A stretch of 64,000 nucleotides of DNA from positions 88,289,912 through 88,353,911 of the forward strand of contig CM069436.1 of assembly GCA_035610365.1 (NCBI GenBank), written 5' to 3'. Position numbers and translations under genes: made by a program. Below, one piece after another: positions 1 to 14,300 of the stretch. Source of the stretch: Aquatica leii (taxonomy: Eukaryota; Arthropoda; Insecta; Coleoptera; Lampyridae). Numbering within the stretch: position 1 is the first letter of the stretch; every line of letters begins with the position of its first letter. The notes under the pieces were generated by a model. The model saw nothing but the letters and a program-made list of their open reading frames with translations, ran no database searches and was not told where the DNA came from.

Positions 1-539
1 ATTCCAAATTTCTCTACGTAAGGTCATTATTAGGGACGTCGCTTTCTGCTCGTTGCTCCAACTGTTAGTTGTAGCTGCGGCTTCAAACTGGTACAACTTT
101 AAACTTATGAGTGGTTTTTTTTTCGATGTTTTATTAGTAACGCTTCAAGCAGCTTCAGTCTTTCGCCTAATTCGTATTCAAATTTATCGTACACTTCTTC
201 TTAAATTTAAACACGTGCTTGCGTTTCTTCGTAAACAGTCTTAATCTGGTTTTGTTCTTTGATTCTGTGTGTTCAATGTATGATATTCCACCCTGAGTTT
301 TACTATTGGACACAGTGGCCGATACAAGAAAATATTTTACGGGATGTCATAAAAGATGAAGTGTTTGTGGTAGTCAGGGAAGGCACGCGTGGAGTGTATA
401 TGGGACACCTCCAGCCAAGGAAGATTGTAGGTCTAACCCCTGAAAGAACATTATTAAAATTTCTGAGTTTTTTGGTCTAACAATAATAGTTAAGGTAAGT
501 AAAAGGGCAAGTTTTAGGCGGTCATGACTCCCCCTCTTG
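1..539. other. No supportable gene
   Basis: Only short open frames are present (53-244 and 259-480, both +). I recognise neither. The 259-480 frame has no splice signals that tie it to a neighbour. The stretch precedes a decayed gypsy integrase and may belong to that element. Confidence 0.4.
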
Positions 540-1560
540 TATCCGCGCCTGGTGCTTGAGTCTTGGGGGATAGAAGATGTTCCATTTTTGGACAGTGCCT
601 TATCGAATTATAATGTTGGAGAAAAGCTATCAAAGAGGACCTTGCCGAATTCAGGAAGCTTTGCGTACCGACTCCAATCCAACCGCGAGTGTTAGAGGAG
701 AATCAGAACTTACCCACCTCTGGTCACACCAGAATAGCCAAGATTACCGCCGGCATCACTGAAAAATAGTGTTTCTCAACCCTATAAAGTGGAAGGTCAG
801 AATTCCGCTGAATATATGCAACCTTTCGCCTGGGACACGGATAGCATCGATTTAATCAGTCCACTACCCAGGTCAAAGAAACGTTTTTTTTTCGGCTCGG
901 TCTTGGGCCGGTTATCAAATGGGTGTGTTGCTGTCTCCTCCGTAATTTGTTCTATAATGAAATGGTAATGAAATTTGGAATTCCTCGCACTATCATCACC
1001 GATAATAGGACCCAATTCGCCAGTCTAGCGTTCCGCCAAGTACTTGCGAGTTTGGGATTCAACACCGACTGACTCCTCTGTACATTCCGCAAGCCAATCT
1101 CGTTGAGAGAACCAACTGTGCGCTAAACATCGTTATTGTTCACTAGTACGAAACTGACCAGCGCACTTGGGATTGTCACATTCCCGAAGCGTTGATGTCC
1201 TTGAATACAGCTCAGCACAAATCCACCGGGTATACACCGGCGTTCCTTAACTTTGAACGTGAATTAGTGCTTCCAAAAGCTTTCCACCGTGAAGTAGAGC
1301 CAGTTTAACCGTATGATACCGACGTTTCCAATGGCCTACTGTCCCGTCACCTTAGCCACTTGCAAGAGCTGCAAGAAATTTTTCCCGTAGTATGAGACCC
1401 TCACTAAAGTGTTCGCCAAGCAAAGCAAGCATTATAATCTCAGACGACGTCCGTGGCGATGTTATGTTGGTGACCAAGCATGGAAATAAGAATATCCTCA
1501 ATCCTCCGCCGATGCAGGATAGGCTGCTGCTCTAAGTACGCAGGTCTGTTCTTTCCCCGG
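540..1560 (+). mobile_element. Ty3/gypsy integrase relic
   Basis: Frame-shifted and stop-ridden remains of a retroviral-type integrase core read on the + strand. Near 850 the first catalytic Asp lies in DLISPLPRSK. Near 970-1035 GIPRTIITDNRTQF holds the second Asp. Near 1085-1120 YIPQANLVERTN holds the third acidic residue, and downstream (about 1160-1280) comes the usual post-core segment with SLNTAQHKSTGYTPAFL. Order and spacing match a gypsy integrase, but the frame changes repeatedly, so it is not functional. It differs in sequence from the gypsy family at 52.6-58.7 kb, so it is another lineage. No LTRs were found. Confidence 0.6.
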
Positions 1561-2678
1561 TAGTGTACCGTTTCCGAGATAACTAAGACACCGTACATCT
1601 ATCTTTCAGTCTACGTTAAGGACCTTAAACTGCACCGGCTTAGGGTAACCTACACGATCTTGCTTACAGACAAGAATATGCCAAAATCGATCCGACATAC
1701 GCCTTTAGAGCATTCTGTAAATCCCCGGCTAGCCTTCGAGGCTGATAGAGCCCGCCGGGTAAAGAAAGTGATAGCCCGCCTGAAGTCGCCGCGCTACATC
1801 TATGCCAAAAGAAGGCAACCCGTCCACGGATCAAGATTTCCCCATCCCGATCCACTGTGAGCATGGAGACAAGACCAGAAAACACCACCACCGCTGTGAA
1901 CTCGATGACTTTTTTTTTCTCCGCTCTGTCGTTGATATCTTCTCCCAGCTTGGGGCCTACTACGGGTAGTCGGCGGTTTCTGAAATCAGAAAAACCAATG
2001 GACGGTACGCATGCGCCAGATTTTTTGAATGATTTTGGCCTCCTGTTAGATGGAAATTAAAAGTCAGCAATAAACAGAAACAACTTTGTTTCACACTCTT
2101 AGAAACTGTAGCGGAACGGTATATTTCGCCGTGGTAATCGATGCAAAACTTAAGCGGCGGAGATGACCAAGCAAGCGTTCGTTAAGCGGCAAAGATAGCG
2201 ACCAATCAAACGCTCAGGTACGGTAACAACATCCGTCGGGTCAGCGGAAGGGACTAATTCGGGTAAGTAAAAAGACGGGACCCAGAATGGGTCAAGTAGC
2301 CGTGCGAAAAGCCCGTTACCTGGACCTGATGTGGACGGCGTATTACGCATGCATTTTTTTATTTTGAGGTTATTAATAATGGTTTATTATTAGACTCTCT
2401 ATTGCTGTATCATAAGCCATTCATAAGTAACAATTATTTACTACTTTTTTATTCGGTTTGATATCAAAGCGTGTTTTTATTTTAGTTTTTTTATATCTAT
2501 AAGATGTAGTTTTAAGCTTACGATCAACTTCATAAAGATCGTTTTTGTTTTTATATTATGTTTACTTCAACAAAGACCTGAAGTCATAAAAATGGTGAAA
2601 ATATTGAAATAAGAAACAGTGGAATAAAGAAATTATTTGAGCGTTAGTAGAATATTCTAAATAAATGTTTATTTTTAG
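1561..2678. other. No supportable gene; probable intron or relic tail
   Basis: Short overlapping frames at 1660-2060 may be the tail of the preceding gypsy relic. From about 2350 the sequence is AT-rich and ends in a splice acceptor (TTTTTAG, 2672-2678) for the first rotatin exon seen here. It is therefore probably rotatin intron. Confidence 0.4.
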
Positions 2679-5248
2679 GCAAGTGCTTTGTATCAAGTAT
2701 TAGAAATGTTGGAAACCCAAAATATAGAACCAATGATTAGACGTTCCGCATTAACTCAAGTAAGCGTTATGGTAGAAGATCCTCGCTTACATTACACGTT
2801 TTTGGAACGTAATGGTGTAAACACGATTTTATCTGCAATGGAAAGTGCTTTAAATGAAAACGATTATAAAGATTATGTTGATTGTGTTATTCCTTCAATT
2901 TCTATATTAAAAAGCTTATGTTTGTACAGTTCTGGCGTTCGACAAGATTTAAGTAATAACTTCGACGGTCTCTGTAATATATTAAGAGGTAAATACATAA
3001 TTGTTTTATATTAGTGTCAGATTAAATCTTTTTAGGACTATTTGTGTTTAGTTCCGAAGAGCGTATGCGGCAGGATGGCAACACATTATTATGTTTGTTG
3101 TTGTTTCATCCATTTATGTTAGGATCGCCTTCGAACATGGATTTGTCGTTACCACATTTAGTAACAAATCGAATGTCTCTTCCGTTTACTTGTAAGGAAC
3201 ATTGGCATACCAGCAAACATGCTTCTCCTGATATAGCAAGTAAGTGTTGAATTAGAATAATTGTGATTTGCAAAAGAAAGAAAATGTTATTTTTAATCCA
3301 CAAACATTTATTGCGAAACTTACGACTAGTTTGTCCTATATATAATGCATTGCGCTCTTTACGTTTAAATTTGTGGACTCCTGGTTTATCATGATCATAA
3401 TATATGATAATATAGCTGAATGATAAATTGTTGTGTGCATCAATTAGCATTATATTTCAGAAAGTTTAATGTCCGATAAGTGGTGTAAAAACTCAATTCA
3501 AATACATTGGAATTCGGTATGGTTCGGAGGTTTCTCGGAATTACTAAAGTGGAACGAGGTTCAATATTCCAAAGAGGATTCGTCTCAATTTCACACTTCT
3601 TTACATTTAACCAGCTCTGATCTCGAAATGTTAAAAAGTTCATCGATCGATTACGGAGTTTCTAAATGTTTAACCAACATTCAAAACGGAACTTGCCACG
3701 TTACTACCGTCGATAATATTAACAAACTTGAAAGGTTCGTATGTGGAATTAAGTTATTTATCAACATTTCTATGTTTTTTAGTTACATACATTTATTAGT
3801 ACTGACCAAAAATGATGGACACAAAGACATTTTAAAACATCCTTGGGAGACTAGCTTTTATCGGTTTTTGAACGCGCCGCCATCTACCCAAGAGGATATG
3901 CTTCTACTCATATCAATTTTGAAATTTTTAGGACAGCTAATCCCTATATATACCGCACAAGATGAAAGGTGTTGGATTGTTAATATTTTAAAAACACCTG
4001 GTCATCTTTTACCGAATTTGCTACAAGTGGAGTCGGCACCAGATTACGAAATTAAGCTTATGCATCAAGAATTATTAAATTTAATCACAGTATGCTTAAA
4101 AGATGAGCAACACTATATGGATTTGCATTCGTCAAAGTTTAAAGACAAAGTGACATCTAATTGGTTACACATCATAAGAATAATATCAGAAAATCTAAAA
4201 TTGGGCGAATCCCAACACTTTTATAACTTATGTAAGTATTTAATTGTAGCGATTCTTAACGACGAGTTGGTTTTTAGCTTATTTAGATTGTATATTGTCG
4301 TGTTTGGTTCATTTAACGAGCAGCCTTGGTTGGAGTAATTGCAAAAGAGACTTACTTCCTCAAGAACCCATCCCTAATCTAATAAATGCATTGTGCGAAC
4401 TCATCAGCGCTTTTCACTGTGGTAAAGGATCCGCAGCCGCGGATTCACTTATGGGTCTTAGTATTACACGTCACATAACCCTCATTCTTAATCACTTAAT
4501 CATGGAAATGCAGTATACTGGCGTAAAAGTACTTTAACTGTACTTGTTGTATTAATAACTAATATTTTTTGATTTTAGGGTTGGGAATTGTGTTTTTTAT
4601 CTGATAGCGAGGAAAATATAATATATAGTCTTTGCACGCTATGGCTAAGCAGGGATATTGTTTTGCGTGCTTCTGTTTTACAACTATTAGCTGGTTTGGC
4701 TATATCTCCAAGAGCCTCGGTTCAATTAGTGCAAGGTTCGTTTACTATTCTCTACTTTTACTTTTCTAATTCATTGTTTAGATGTTAAAGATGTTAAGTA
4801 TGGCAGTAATATTTGGGAATCGATGTTAACGATTTTATTAAACAACGACGAAGCTAGTATTGTAAGAGAAAACGCCGCAAACGTGCTTTTTAATTTATTA
4901 AGTCATTATTGTAATGGAGGGAACGAGCAACATTTTTCTGGTCAGTGCAAAAAGGTAATTAAAAATATTAATGATGTTTCTCCACGACCGTTAAAAAATA
5001 ATTTTTATTCCAATGTTGCATAATTTACTGTATCATTACTTATAGCGCATAGATAAATAAAATCCTTTGAATGGTTTGCATTAAGCAATTTCTCAGTCGG
5101 TATCAAAAAAAGTAAGCTAACTCAGACTAGAGCAGAAGATTCAAACTGGGTAACAATAATAACAATAACCTCATCTTTACGGTCAAGTTGTCTTAACCGT
5201 CCTAATGTGAGTGTCGGGCAACTGCGAAATACAAGACTCCTACTATTA

Positions 5249-5323
<75 letters not shown>

Positions 5324-8300
5324 TTGTTAATTAGGTATTGAAAAAAGTAAAATATGCGGGAATGAAGGCCGAAAAGGGGAATAAGTACACGAGAAGTAGT
5401 AAAATATAAAACAGTGGATACAGAGAAGAAAAGAAAAATAATGACATGCAAGTAACCAGGAAACGATACGAAAGAGCTAATTGAAGATGGAAGAGATATA
5501 ATTTAGAGAAATAGAAAGAGTATAAAGAAACAGACACGACAAAGTAAAGAGAGATACTGAACGGTAATAAGAAGGGAGGGGACAGCGAGAATTTCATATA
5601 CATTGCTGCAATAGAATTCGTTTTTGATTTCGCTTTAACAGAAATAAAGTTAAAACCGAAAGGAACAGATAATAGAAAACAAAGAAATATCAGGAGAGAG
5701 CAGGAATAGGAGTATGGAAATAAACATAAGTAGGAAAAACAGCTAACGCACTAATATCCAAGATGCGGCAGGCAGGCGACAGAAAAATTGTGGGCAAACA
5801 GAACTGTTTTGGGAGACCTATAAAATAAAGAAACAAGGCAATAATCACAGAAGAAAAAGCGTGAAAATACCTAAATAAAGAAACATTCAAAATGAGGTTT
5901 TCAAAGCAATATAAAAATATAAGAATAGAGGAATTGTTTTGTGAATTGGATTATTAGATTTCCTATAGTGTTGAGAAGTTTTCTTTTACTCAAATCACGT
6001 GGGTATCCTAATGGCTGAGCGTTACTAGTAATCCATTCAGGATTTCTCGGACCAGAACTCCGCCGATACAACCCTAATCGTGAGATCCATTAGCCTTGTC
6101 CGCTGTTTTTCTTATGTATTCCGCAGAATTCTTATTATTTTGTTTTAACCGTTAGTAACATATATTTAGTTACGGTACCTGTGCATAGCTAATCGAGCAT
6201 TGTGGATTCTCCGATGTGCTCTCAGTTATAATCTCCCATTTACCACCGACAACAAGCGTAACAGCACACCATGACGTGAGGAGTTGGTATTTAATCAGCT
6301 CCACAATTTCAGAAAGCGTAACCGCCCACAGTGGCGCTATTCAAAGCGGTTAGCTTTATAGTCGCCAATGATTAACAACCACGTTTATATGGTCTGCACT
6401 TCGTTTTGTCTTTCATCCGTATATTCATTTTTCGCATTTATTCTTACAATATTTCCGTTTGAAACAATCATTCCATCTCCTTAACTTTCTCCAGATTTTT
6501 GTTTTGTTTTTTATGCCTCAGTGTAATCCTCAGTATGACTCATTCAATAGCTCTTTAGTTGGTTCTTAATTTTTTTACCTGGGTTTAGTTTTTGCTATGG
6601 TCTCTAGGTCATATATAGCTACCAGAAGTATAGACGTATTGTACACTTTACGTTTTAAATACAAGATTATATTATTATCTTTAGGGACGTGGCCGAGTTT
6701 ATCAAAGGCTGCGCATGCTAAGTGTAGTTCTAGTTTCAGTTTTTTTTATTTCTTTTGTCTTAATAGTATGTCTCAGATAGACATACGCTGAAACCTATTA
6801 AAACGGAAGTTTTCGCTTTGTCAGATTTCTCGCAAATTTTCCGTTTCAAAAAGGTTTTGCATTGACGAGATTTTGTCTCTTAACTAAAAATTCAACGCCT
6901 TCATACGTTAAGTTTCCTCGATAGTTTCCTGTATCTAGTATTTCCGATAGTCCCAGTATGCCCCACTTTATTTCCTTTAGCTCTTTCTGTAGTTCGTATA
7001 GGTTTTCATTCATTGTCAGGGATTTTGTATTGTAGGTTGCTAAGTGGAGTTTCTTACTGTTTTTGTGCCTTTCCAAGAATCTATTAGACTGACGGGATAA
7101 CCGATGTGGCAGTCTGGACACTGTCCACCCCACTTGGGGTGTTTTGATCATGTTACGTTTTACACTGTGACATTGAAATTGCAACACTAAGAAGCGGTGG
7201 GAATTTTGTGACCAAACATGGCAGGAAGGTTTAGCTACTCAGAGGTAGTAAATGATTAAAATTTTATTCAAATGGATCAAGTGGTAATGGCATATTTGAC
7301 GTTTTTTTTTGTTTCTATTACTTCATTATCGTGTGAAAATTACCCCCAATTAAGCGAATTTAACAGTTTCCGTCGAATCAAAAGTTTTGGATTGCAATCC
7401 TATCGGCCACATTTTGTGCTGCTACTGACTGCTCAACACCGACATCAGCGTTTGACAGGTGTAGGTTGTGACTCCACTGGAATCTGGAATCGCATATTCA
7501 GTGATGAATCTCGATTCTGTTTGGGGACGCATAGTTGCCTTATGAAAGTCACCCGAAGCCGTGGAGAAAAGCGCAACGCTTAATTTGCTCTTGAGCGCCA
7601 TGTACACCACACTGTGGGGATTTAGATATGGGGTGCTATATCATATGGCAGTAAGTCTCCTTTGGTATTCATCGGCGGAAATATGAACGCCCGGCGATAT
7701 GTTAACGAGTTGGTAGGCCCTATATTCTTCAATTTTTATAGCTGTTGGAAGACACACTTTTCCAGCAGGATAATGCCCTTCCTCACATAGCAAGACACTA
7801 TGGACCGGTCCGAAGATGCCAGTGTTAATTTTTTACCATGGCCACTCAGATTTCCGGACCTTTCGCCTATTGAACCTGTGTGGGACATTATGGGTAGAAG
7901 ACTGATTAACTTAGCGCATCTTCCACAGACACAGGAAGCAATACAATAACTAAAGAGGAAATCGACCACCTGCTGGAACCGATATTACGAAGAGTGAGGG
8001 AGTGTGAAGCCTATAGAGGGGGCAAACACATTATTAAATAAAAATAGTGTGCATCTTTGTTCTTTTTCTTTGAAATTTTAATCATTTACTACTTCTGAGT
8101 AGCTAAACCTTTCTGCCAAGTTTGGTTACAAAATTCTAACCTCTTCTTGGGGTCTTGACAGAATATATTTAGAGGTGTTGGCAATTAAACGTCACGCTGC
8201 CATGCGCGCTGGCAAGTTAGGTATTCAGTCGCCTATTCTAGGAACCGAAGCCGAGGGTGTTTGCAACCGTCTACTTTGAAACAGACGCTGCGATTTGTGG

Positions 8301-11300
8301 ACTTTCTTAAACTCGCTTTCACATCACGTTGAGACCTTATCGGCATCGGTGGCTACGCTACCGCCAGCATTGCTTCCTAAACATTGACGCAGCTCTCTCA
8401 CCAACGGTAAGGTGAGTCCATGAGAGAGAACAATGTATTAGTTGTATTTTATATGGATTGTTTAGTTTTATTATCTTACAAACTTTTTTCTATAGTGGGT
8501 TCCGTTGGCAACAACCACGTCATCACTGCTATTTACGATGTCGGTGAGTGGGAGTAGTGGAGAAAACTATAATACAATAAAGAAAAAATAGGCACCAATC
8601 CTCGTACTGGCTAGATCCTCGACTCGAAGACACCACTAATGAAGAGAATAGGATAAAGCTAAAAAGTTTTATTTATTTAAAAAAATAATAACTAAAACAG
8701 AACACTACTGGTTAACAAGTTAACACGGTTATCAAGTTTCAACACGGCAGTTCCACATTCAATCACGGTAAATTTATATCGTAAAATTGATCAACTATTT
8801 CGTTTACATGCAGTCGCGAACGAAATAATTACCAAATATATTTAATAACAATGTTAAAATGAATACCGATTAAGAACTTACCCCACAGAAGTTCTCTGCA
8901 ACCAGTAGCAAACGTCAGCTACCTCTAAAGTTATTCAGGAGACTTGCATATTATGTAAGTTTACATGTACGGCATAGTTTGTCAAAATCTGACTTTGGCT
9001 ACGTTTAAACAATCAAAGAAACATAGCATAAAGCTAAAAACGTCTTATAACTACGACTGAAAGTAAAATGATTTAGAATGATCTTCTCGATAACCAAAGT
9101 TTAACATAAGTAGTACCAAATTAATAAATGCCTAAGGCTGAATAAGAAAATAGGAACTTGAATACGATTACGAGATTGAAGTATACACTAATTATGAGAA
9201 AAGTTATATTGAGGTGAGAGTCACCTATCGTCATCGACGGATACTTAGCGATATCTACAGATGTGAAACTTTCGACTCGGATAACATAGATCCCGGCGAA
9301 TATTGGATATGCGACCCATTCCCGGGGAAATTGCCCTTTTTGCAGCTTAATAACGCATGAAAAGTTGCCTCAACTCCAACAAACTCGCTGTGAATACCAA
9401 CTCAATCAAAAATCGTCTTAAACCCGCTAGTATTTAGAACAATTCTTCATTCCAGCAAAATCGAATTTAGCGGACAGGCCCCTTATCAAAATCGACCGTT
9501 CACAGCGAATTAAAATATGCAAGTGAAAGTACAATGGTCACCGACGCGATCCCCTCACGTAAGTGTTGAATAAATGTAACATTCTCCCCGTAGAACGCAA
9601 AGAGAGACCACCCTACGGTGCTCATTCAACCGCCCAAAATATATAGAAAAAAGAAAGGGAAGAGCGAAGATACTATAGTCAGTTATAGAACGAATGCGTA
9701 CCAATTGCTGTTCCAAATCGGAAAGTTTACTACAAGACTTAAACTCAGACAAGCGAAAACCCAAAAGAAAATAAAAAAAACTAAAACAAAGTGAGAGTCG
9801 TGCTAGTGACTCAAAATGACCGACTAAGAAATGTAGTCTGAAGTAAGATGATTTAAAAATAATACCAAAGAAATTTACTAGACAATGAAGCAAAGAAGAA
9901 TATCAGTACAGCAAAATGGAAGAAACGATTAGGTAGCATCTCAGCTACAAGGAACAAAATACCGCCGATATAGTCAAAGAAACAAATTACAAACTCTGTT
10001 GCTGTTAATTGAAATTCTCCTGATTAAATAGTGGAAAAAAGTGATATCTTTACTTGGCCTATTGACGTCACCTTAAAAAACGCTTGGTTATTCTGTAGAC
10101 GGAATAATGATATATCCAGTTTACAATTCAGACGAGAAATAGTACAAGCGTATTATCAGTCTCATCAGAAATATTTCGACTGAATGGATGATTTTGTTGC
10201 GTCATGTACCAGACGGCGCTGTGCGAGTGCAGGGCATGTCTTTCGTCAGAATGATGTGCCAAAAGTGTAAATTTGTACTTACAAGATTCTTTATTTGAAT
10301 CCTCCAATTAGGTTTTAAAGTAAACTCTAATATTAAAATTCTATCATATTATTGGTTAGTACAAAACCAATAGCCAATAATATGACAGTATCTACTTTAC
10401 TACTACGAATAAACAGCTTCGTAATTTTTTAGAGTGCGGTACTATTACTTCTAGACTTGCTGGATGAATTCAAATTTTACAGTGAATTAAATGTGATATT
10501 AGAAAATTTAGTCCATAAACCAGTAATTAATATAAATAATTTAAGGAATACACCAGGTAAGGAGCACAAGACAAGATTCTCTCATTATAATTCTATTTGT
10601 GTATTAACATTATAGATGCATTTTTCAAGGACGATTTCGCTTCTGTTTCTTCGGTACCTGTAAACGCTAAGAGCACAAAAAGTACAAACACTAAAATGGC
10701 GATTACTCCATCTTTTGTTAAAAACATTGCTTTGTTTATTCATAATTTGCTTTTGTTAGGCGACAAAATTATAAACAATCTCCAAGAACATGGGGTTGTA
10801 AAAATGCTTTTTCGGTAAGCTTGTTTTTAACGGCAAGAATCTTTGTTAACGTTAAGATTATAACGTCTTCTGGGTTTAGGTCGTGTTGATGTTGTAACCA
10901 AAATTGCCAACGTTTCGCCTATTTTTGTAAGGGGTGTGAAAGAAATCAAACTCTTAAAGAAGTAAACGATAATTTTAAAGAATCACTACAGAGCTAGGAA
11001 ATTAAATTGTTAACCCAGATTCTAAGCTCAGAAGATTAATTATACGCCCTGATTAAACCCCTTACGATAGTGGCCGAAACGTTGGCAACTTCGGTTACAA
11101 TATCAACACGGTTCAAGCCAGGAAGACGTTCTAATTTTAGCATAGGCTCCGGCCGTGGAAGCCTTTGCGATTAGATCTTCCTTAACTTGAATAATTTTAG
11201 ATGCTTATTAAGGCCATACAGCGATGTTAAAAATACGAAAGACCTTGCCTTTTACTGTGATATTTTGGAGATGAATACTGCAATATGTGTCGTACTCAGC

Positions 11301-14300
11301 AAAGCTGTCGGTAATAATTCTATATGTCTCAACACCGTTTTACACACACGAGACTGCATCAATGTACTTCTCTCGCTTCTCAACCCTAATATTTATTGTA
11401 AGTTTGAACATAATTAAATATTTTATAGTCCATGAGGGATACATTTTTAGATATTAAGTTACCCCAATTAGTTTATTTGCGAAATCAGTTATGGACCGAA
11501 ATTTTTATATTGATTGGAACTTTGTTAGATGATAGTACTTGTAAGACTAACGTTATTTCTAATGCATTACCCGTTGTAACATACGCTCTTAACGAGTGTG
11601 GATATGAGCCTTTTTTGCAAGCACTTTGTGAATCTATTAGCTCTAATGCTTCGCTGGGTAAGTACTCGTTTCAACTAAAAATTACAATCATTTAATTGTT
11701 TTCACAGATCTTCAGCATTCAGCATTGCTGTCATTGACTTCTCTATTGAGAGCAGAAGGAGATATTTCGGATATTCAAGAAGAAGAAATTATTCTATCAC
11801 CATCGCCGTCGATGAAAACAATTTTAGATACAATTAAAACACCACGAACCCCGTTAGTTAAAGACACAGTCGCAGAAAAAATCGAACCTGAAGTTGAAGT
11901 CTTATGGCAACGAAACCGACACAGCTTATCTGAAAAGCATTCCGCGAACAAGTTTGAAAACATGTATTTCAACGTGATTTCAAATAAGTTAGCCGAAATG
12001 ACTAAAAAGCGTTCAAAATCTGAAGATTTTGAACCGATCAAAAAAGAATTACAGTCAGATTCGCTTATGGCCGGTGCGCAATTGTGCAAAATTTTACTAC
12101 GTTTGTACGATGCGAGCACGCTTAAAAATAAAGACAAAAAGAGAAGTATGATTGTAAATACGTTGACTAGCATCTTGGCGGTATCTAACGAAGCCAAAAA
12201 ACTTGCCTTACAAAACGGTTTAATGGAATTAATCGTGCAACAGTTAAAAGAAATACACGTAAAGTTAAGTTTGGAATCGGTCGCATATCTGCGAAGGCTT
12301 TCGGACAAGAAGAGAATCTGTCCTGTTTTGAAAGAAGTCGGTGGTTTAATGGGATTAGTCACTAATTTTATGCTGGGCGACGAAAGCGTTAAAGCGTCCG
12401 CGTCTGTTTTGGGATTTGCCGATGCAATCCATAAATTATGGGTTTGGTTTTGTGTGGATCGGTCGTTGTTGTTGGATACTCTCAAAATGTTGTGCACTTT
12501 TACAAGTGATTGCTTTTTAGGTATGTTAGGCGCTTGCCAAAAAATCATATTTGAAAGTAAGAATCGTTTACTATTCTGGAATCGTTGCAAAATTTACGTC
12601 TGACACGACCTTAATACTCGTGAGTATATTCTAACGGGACATTGTAGGTTAAACAAATATATTCACCGTTCAGCTGGACTTTAACAACTTTATATATTGA
12701 GGAGGAGATACTTTACAAGACACTCGCATGGTTAACGTTGGTTCTGGTTTTTGTAAACGACAGAATACTATGGCATTAGGTACTACGCAGTTTCAAATAG
12801 AAACTTGGGAGGTTGGTCACCAACCGTTGCCCTTTATTTCTATTCGTTTATAAACCGTGGCATCAACATAAACGGACAGCACTTAAGTCAATTGTGATAT
12901 GAAGACGACATCGTTATAAAACATCGGACTTTAAAAGAACTTGAAATAATACTTAACGATCTAAATGTAGAATCTACAAAGATGGAACTGAGACTGAACA
13001 TAAATAAAACCAAAACTATGTCTATGACTAAATCAACAACTAGAAAAGGTATACTTGAACCAAAAAATCGTATTTGAAAAGGAAAACCAAACACGACGGC
13101 ATTTGAAATCTTAAGAGATAACAATATAGCCTTACACCACTTAAGAAACGTACTTCATATGTGTATCCTTCCTGTAATGTGTTATGGAAGTAGGAGGAGA
13201 ATGTGGACCGACAAAACCACCCGAACTTGCTTGGTACAAGTTCGTCACAAGAAAGATAGTTTAAGTTTGGAAAATATTAAAAAAATAATAGTCTAGTAAG
13301 ACCAGTAGCATGAGTTAAGTATAAGTGCGTGTTATGGGAGCACGTGGTTCTGCGAGGCACCTACCTAAGGGCGATCCTCCTACTTTCTCATCGCTGCTTG
13401 CAAAATAATAAACTTAAATACCATGCATAAATTAGCAAAAATTAAAGAAACTACTTCTAGTAAGGGCTCCGGTCTCTCTTTGCAAAAAGTCGATATATAT
13501 TAACATCAGGCACCAGTCTTAAGGATGGCCGAGGGGAGATTCGGGATAAGAGACGATAGTGCTAATGCGTTTTAAATGACAACGAAATCCGCCGTGCGAA
13601 GAAAGGATTTGGACTGCCTCTCGTCCAGGGGACGCAGGTCATTCTGATCCAGGTAAGGATATCCGGGATATAGCCGTTACACCCATTCCGGGAAGTGTTT
13701 CAGAACCATTCACTCAAGATCGAGACCTTGAGGTGGGTTTAATGGTCTCATATTCTGATATAGTGTATCTGTCGCCGAGAGGACAACCTGTAAACTAACC
13801 CCCAAGGGAACGTTGCCAAACGTATATTATGGTTTAAGCTATTTTGACAAGAATAGATAATCGTCTTGGTCAACTTACCAATGATGCCGTCTATAGATCT
13901 AGGATCGTGGCACAAAGCACCACCTGGAAGATATGTAAGAATAGAACTTGCGATTGCCATATTTAAGCGAACGAGATCTATGTGCTTATAATCAAGGATT
14001 CTAAACGAGGGACGGTTAACTCGTTTATCAGTATCGTATCAGTTTCAATAACTTATGGAACAATACGCCAGTTTAGAGTTTTTCTGGCAACAGAAGGGAA
14101 CGCCAAAGTGACGTCGATGTCTGCCGAGCCTAAATGGCTAGAGAAGGTTGAAAGGTTGGTGAAGTTCGTTGACAACACAGAGGTCACCCAGGAGGTTCCC
14201 ACGAGGATAGAAACACGAGGTAAGGATGTGCCTTACGAGTTGATTTTAGTCCGTTCGCTCAGATTCGAGTCTGATAGAATTTTTAGCTGTCTTAGTTACT

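Noticed and set aside
1660-2350. Overlapping frames on both strands (66-75 codons)
   Set aside because: No family motif and no splice signals; probably the non-coding tail of the gypsy relic.
5122-5603. Open frames on - with a long Ser-Leu repeat
   Set aside because: Produced by translating the (GA)n run and the purine-biased flank; low-complexity artefact.
11775-12590. 271-codon open frame on the - strand
   Set aside because: It is the antisense of the largest rotatin exon. It has no motif of its own and ends where the exon ends.
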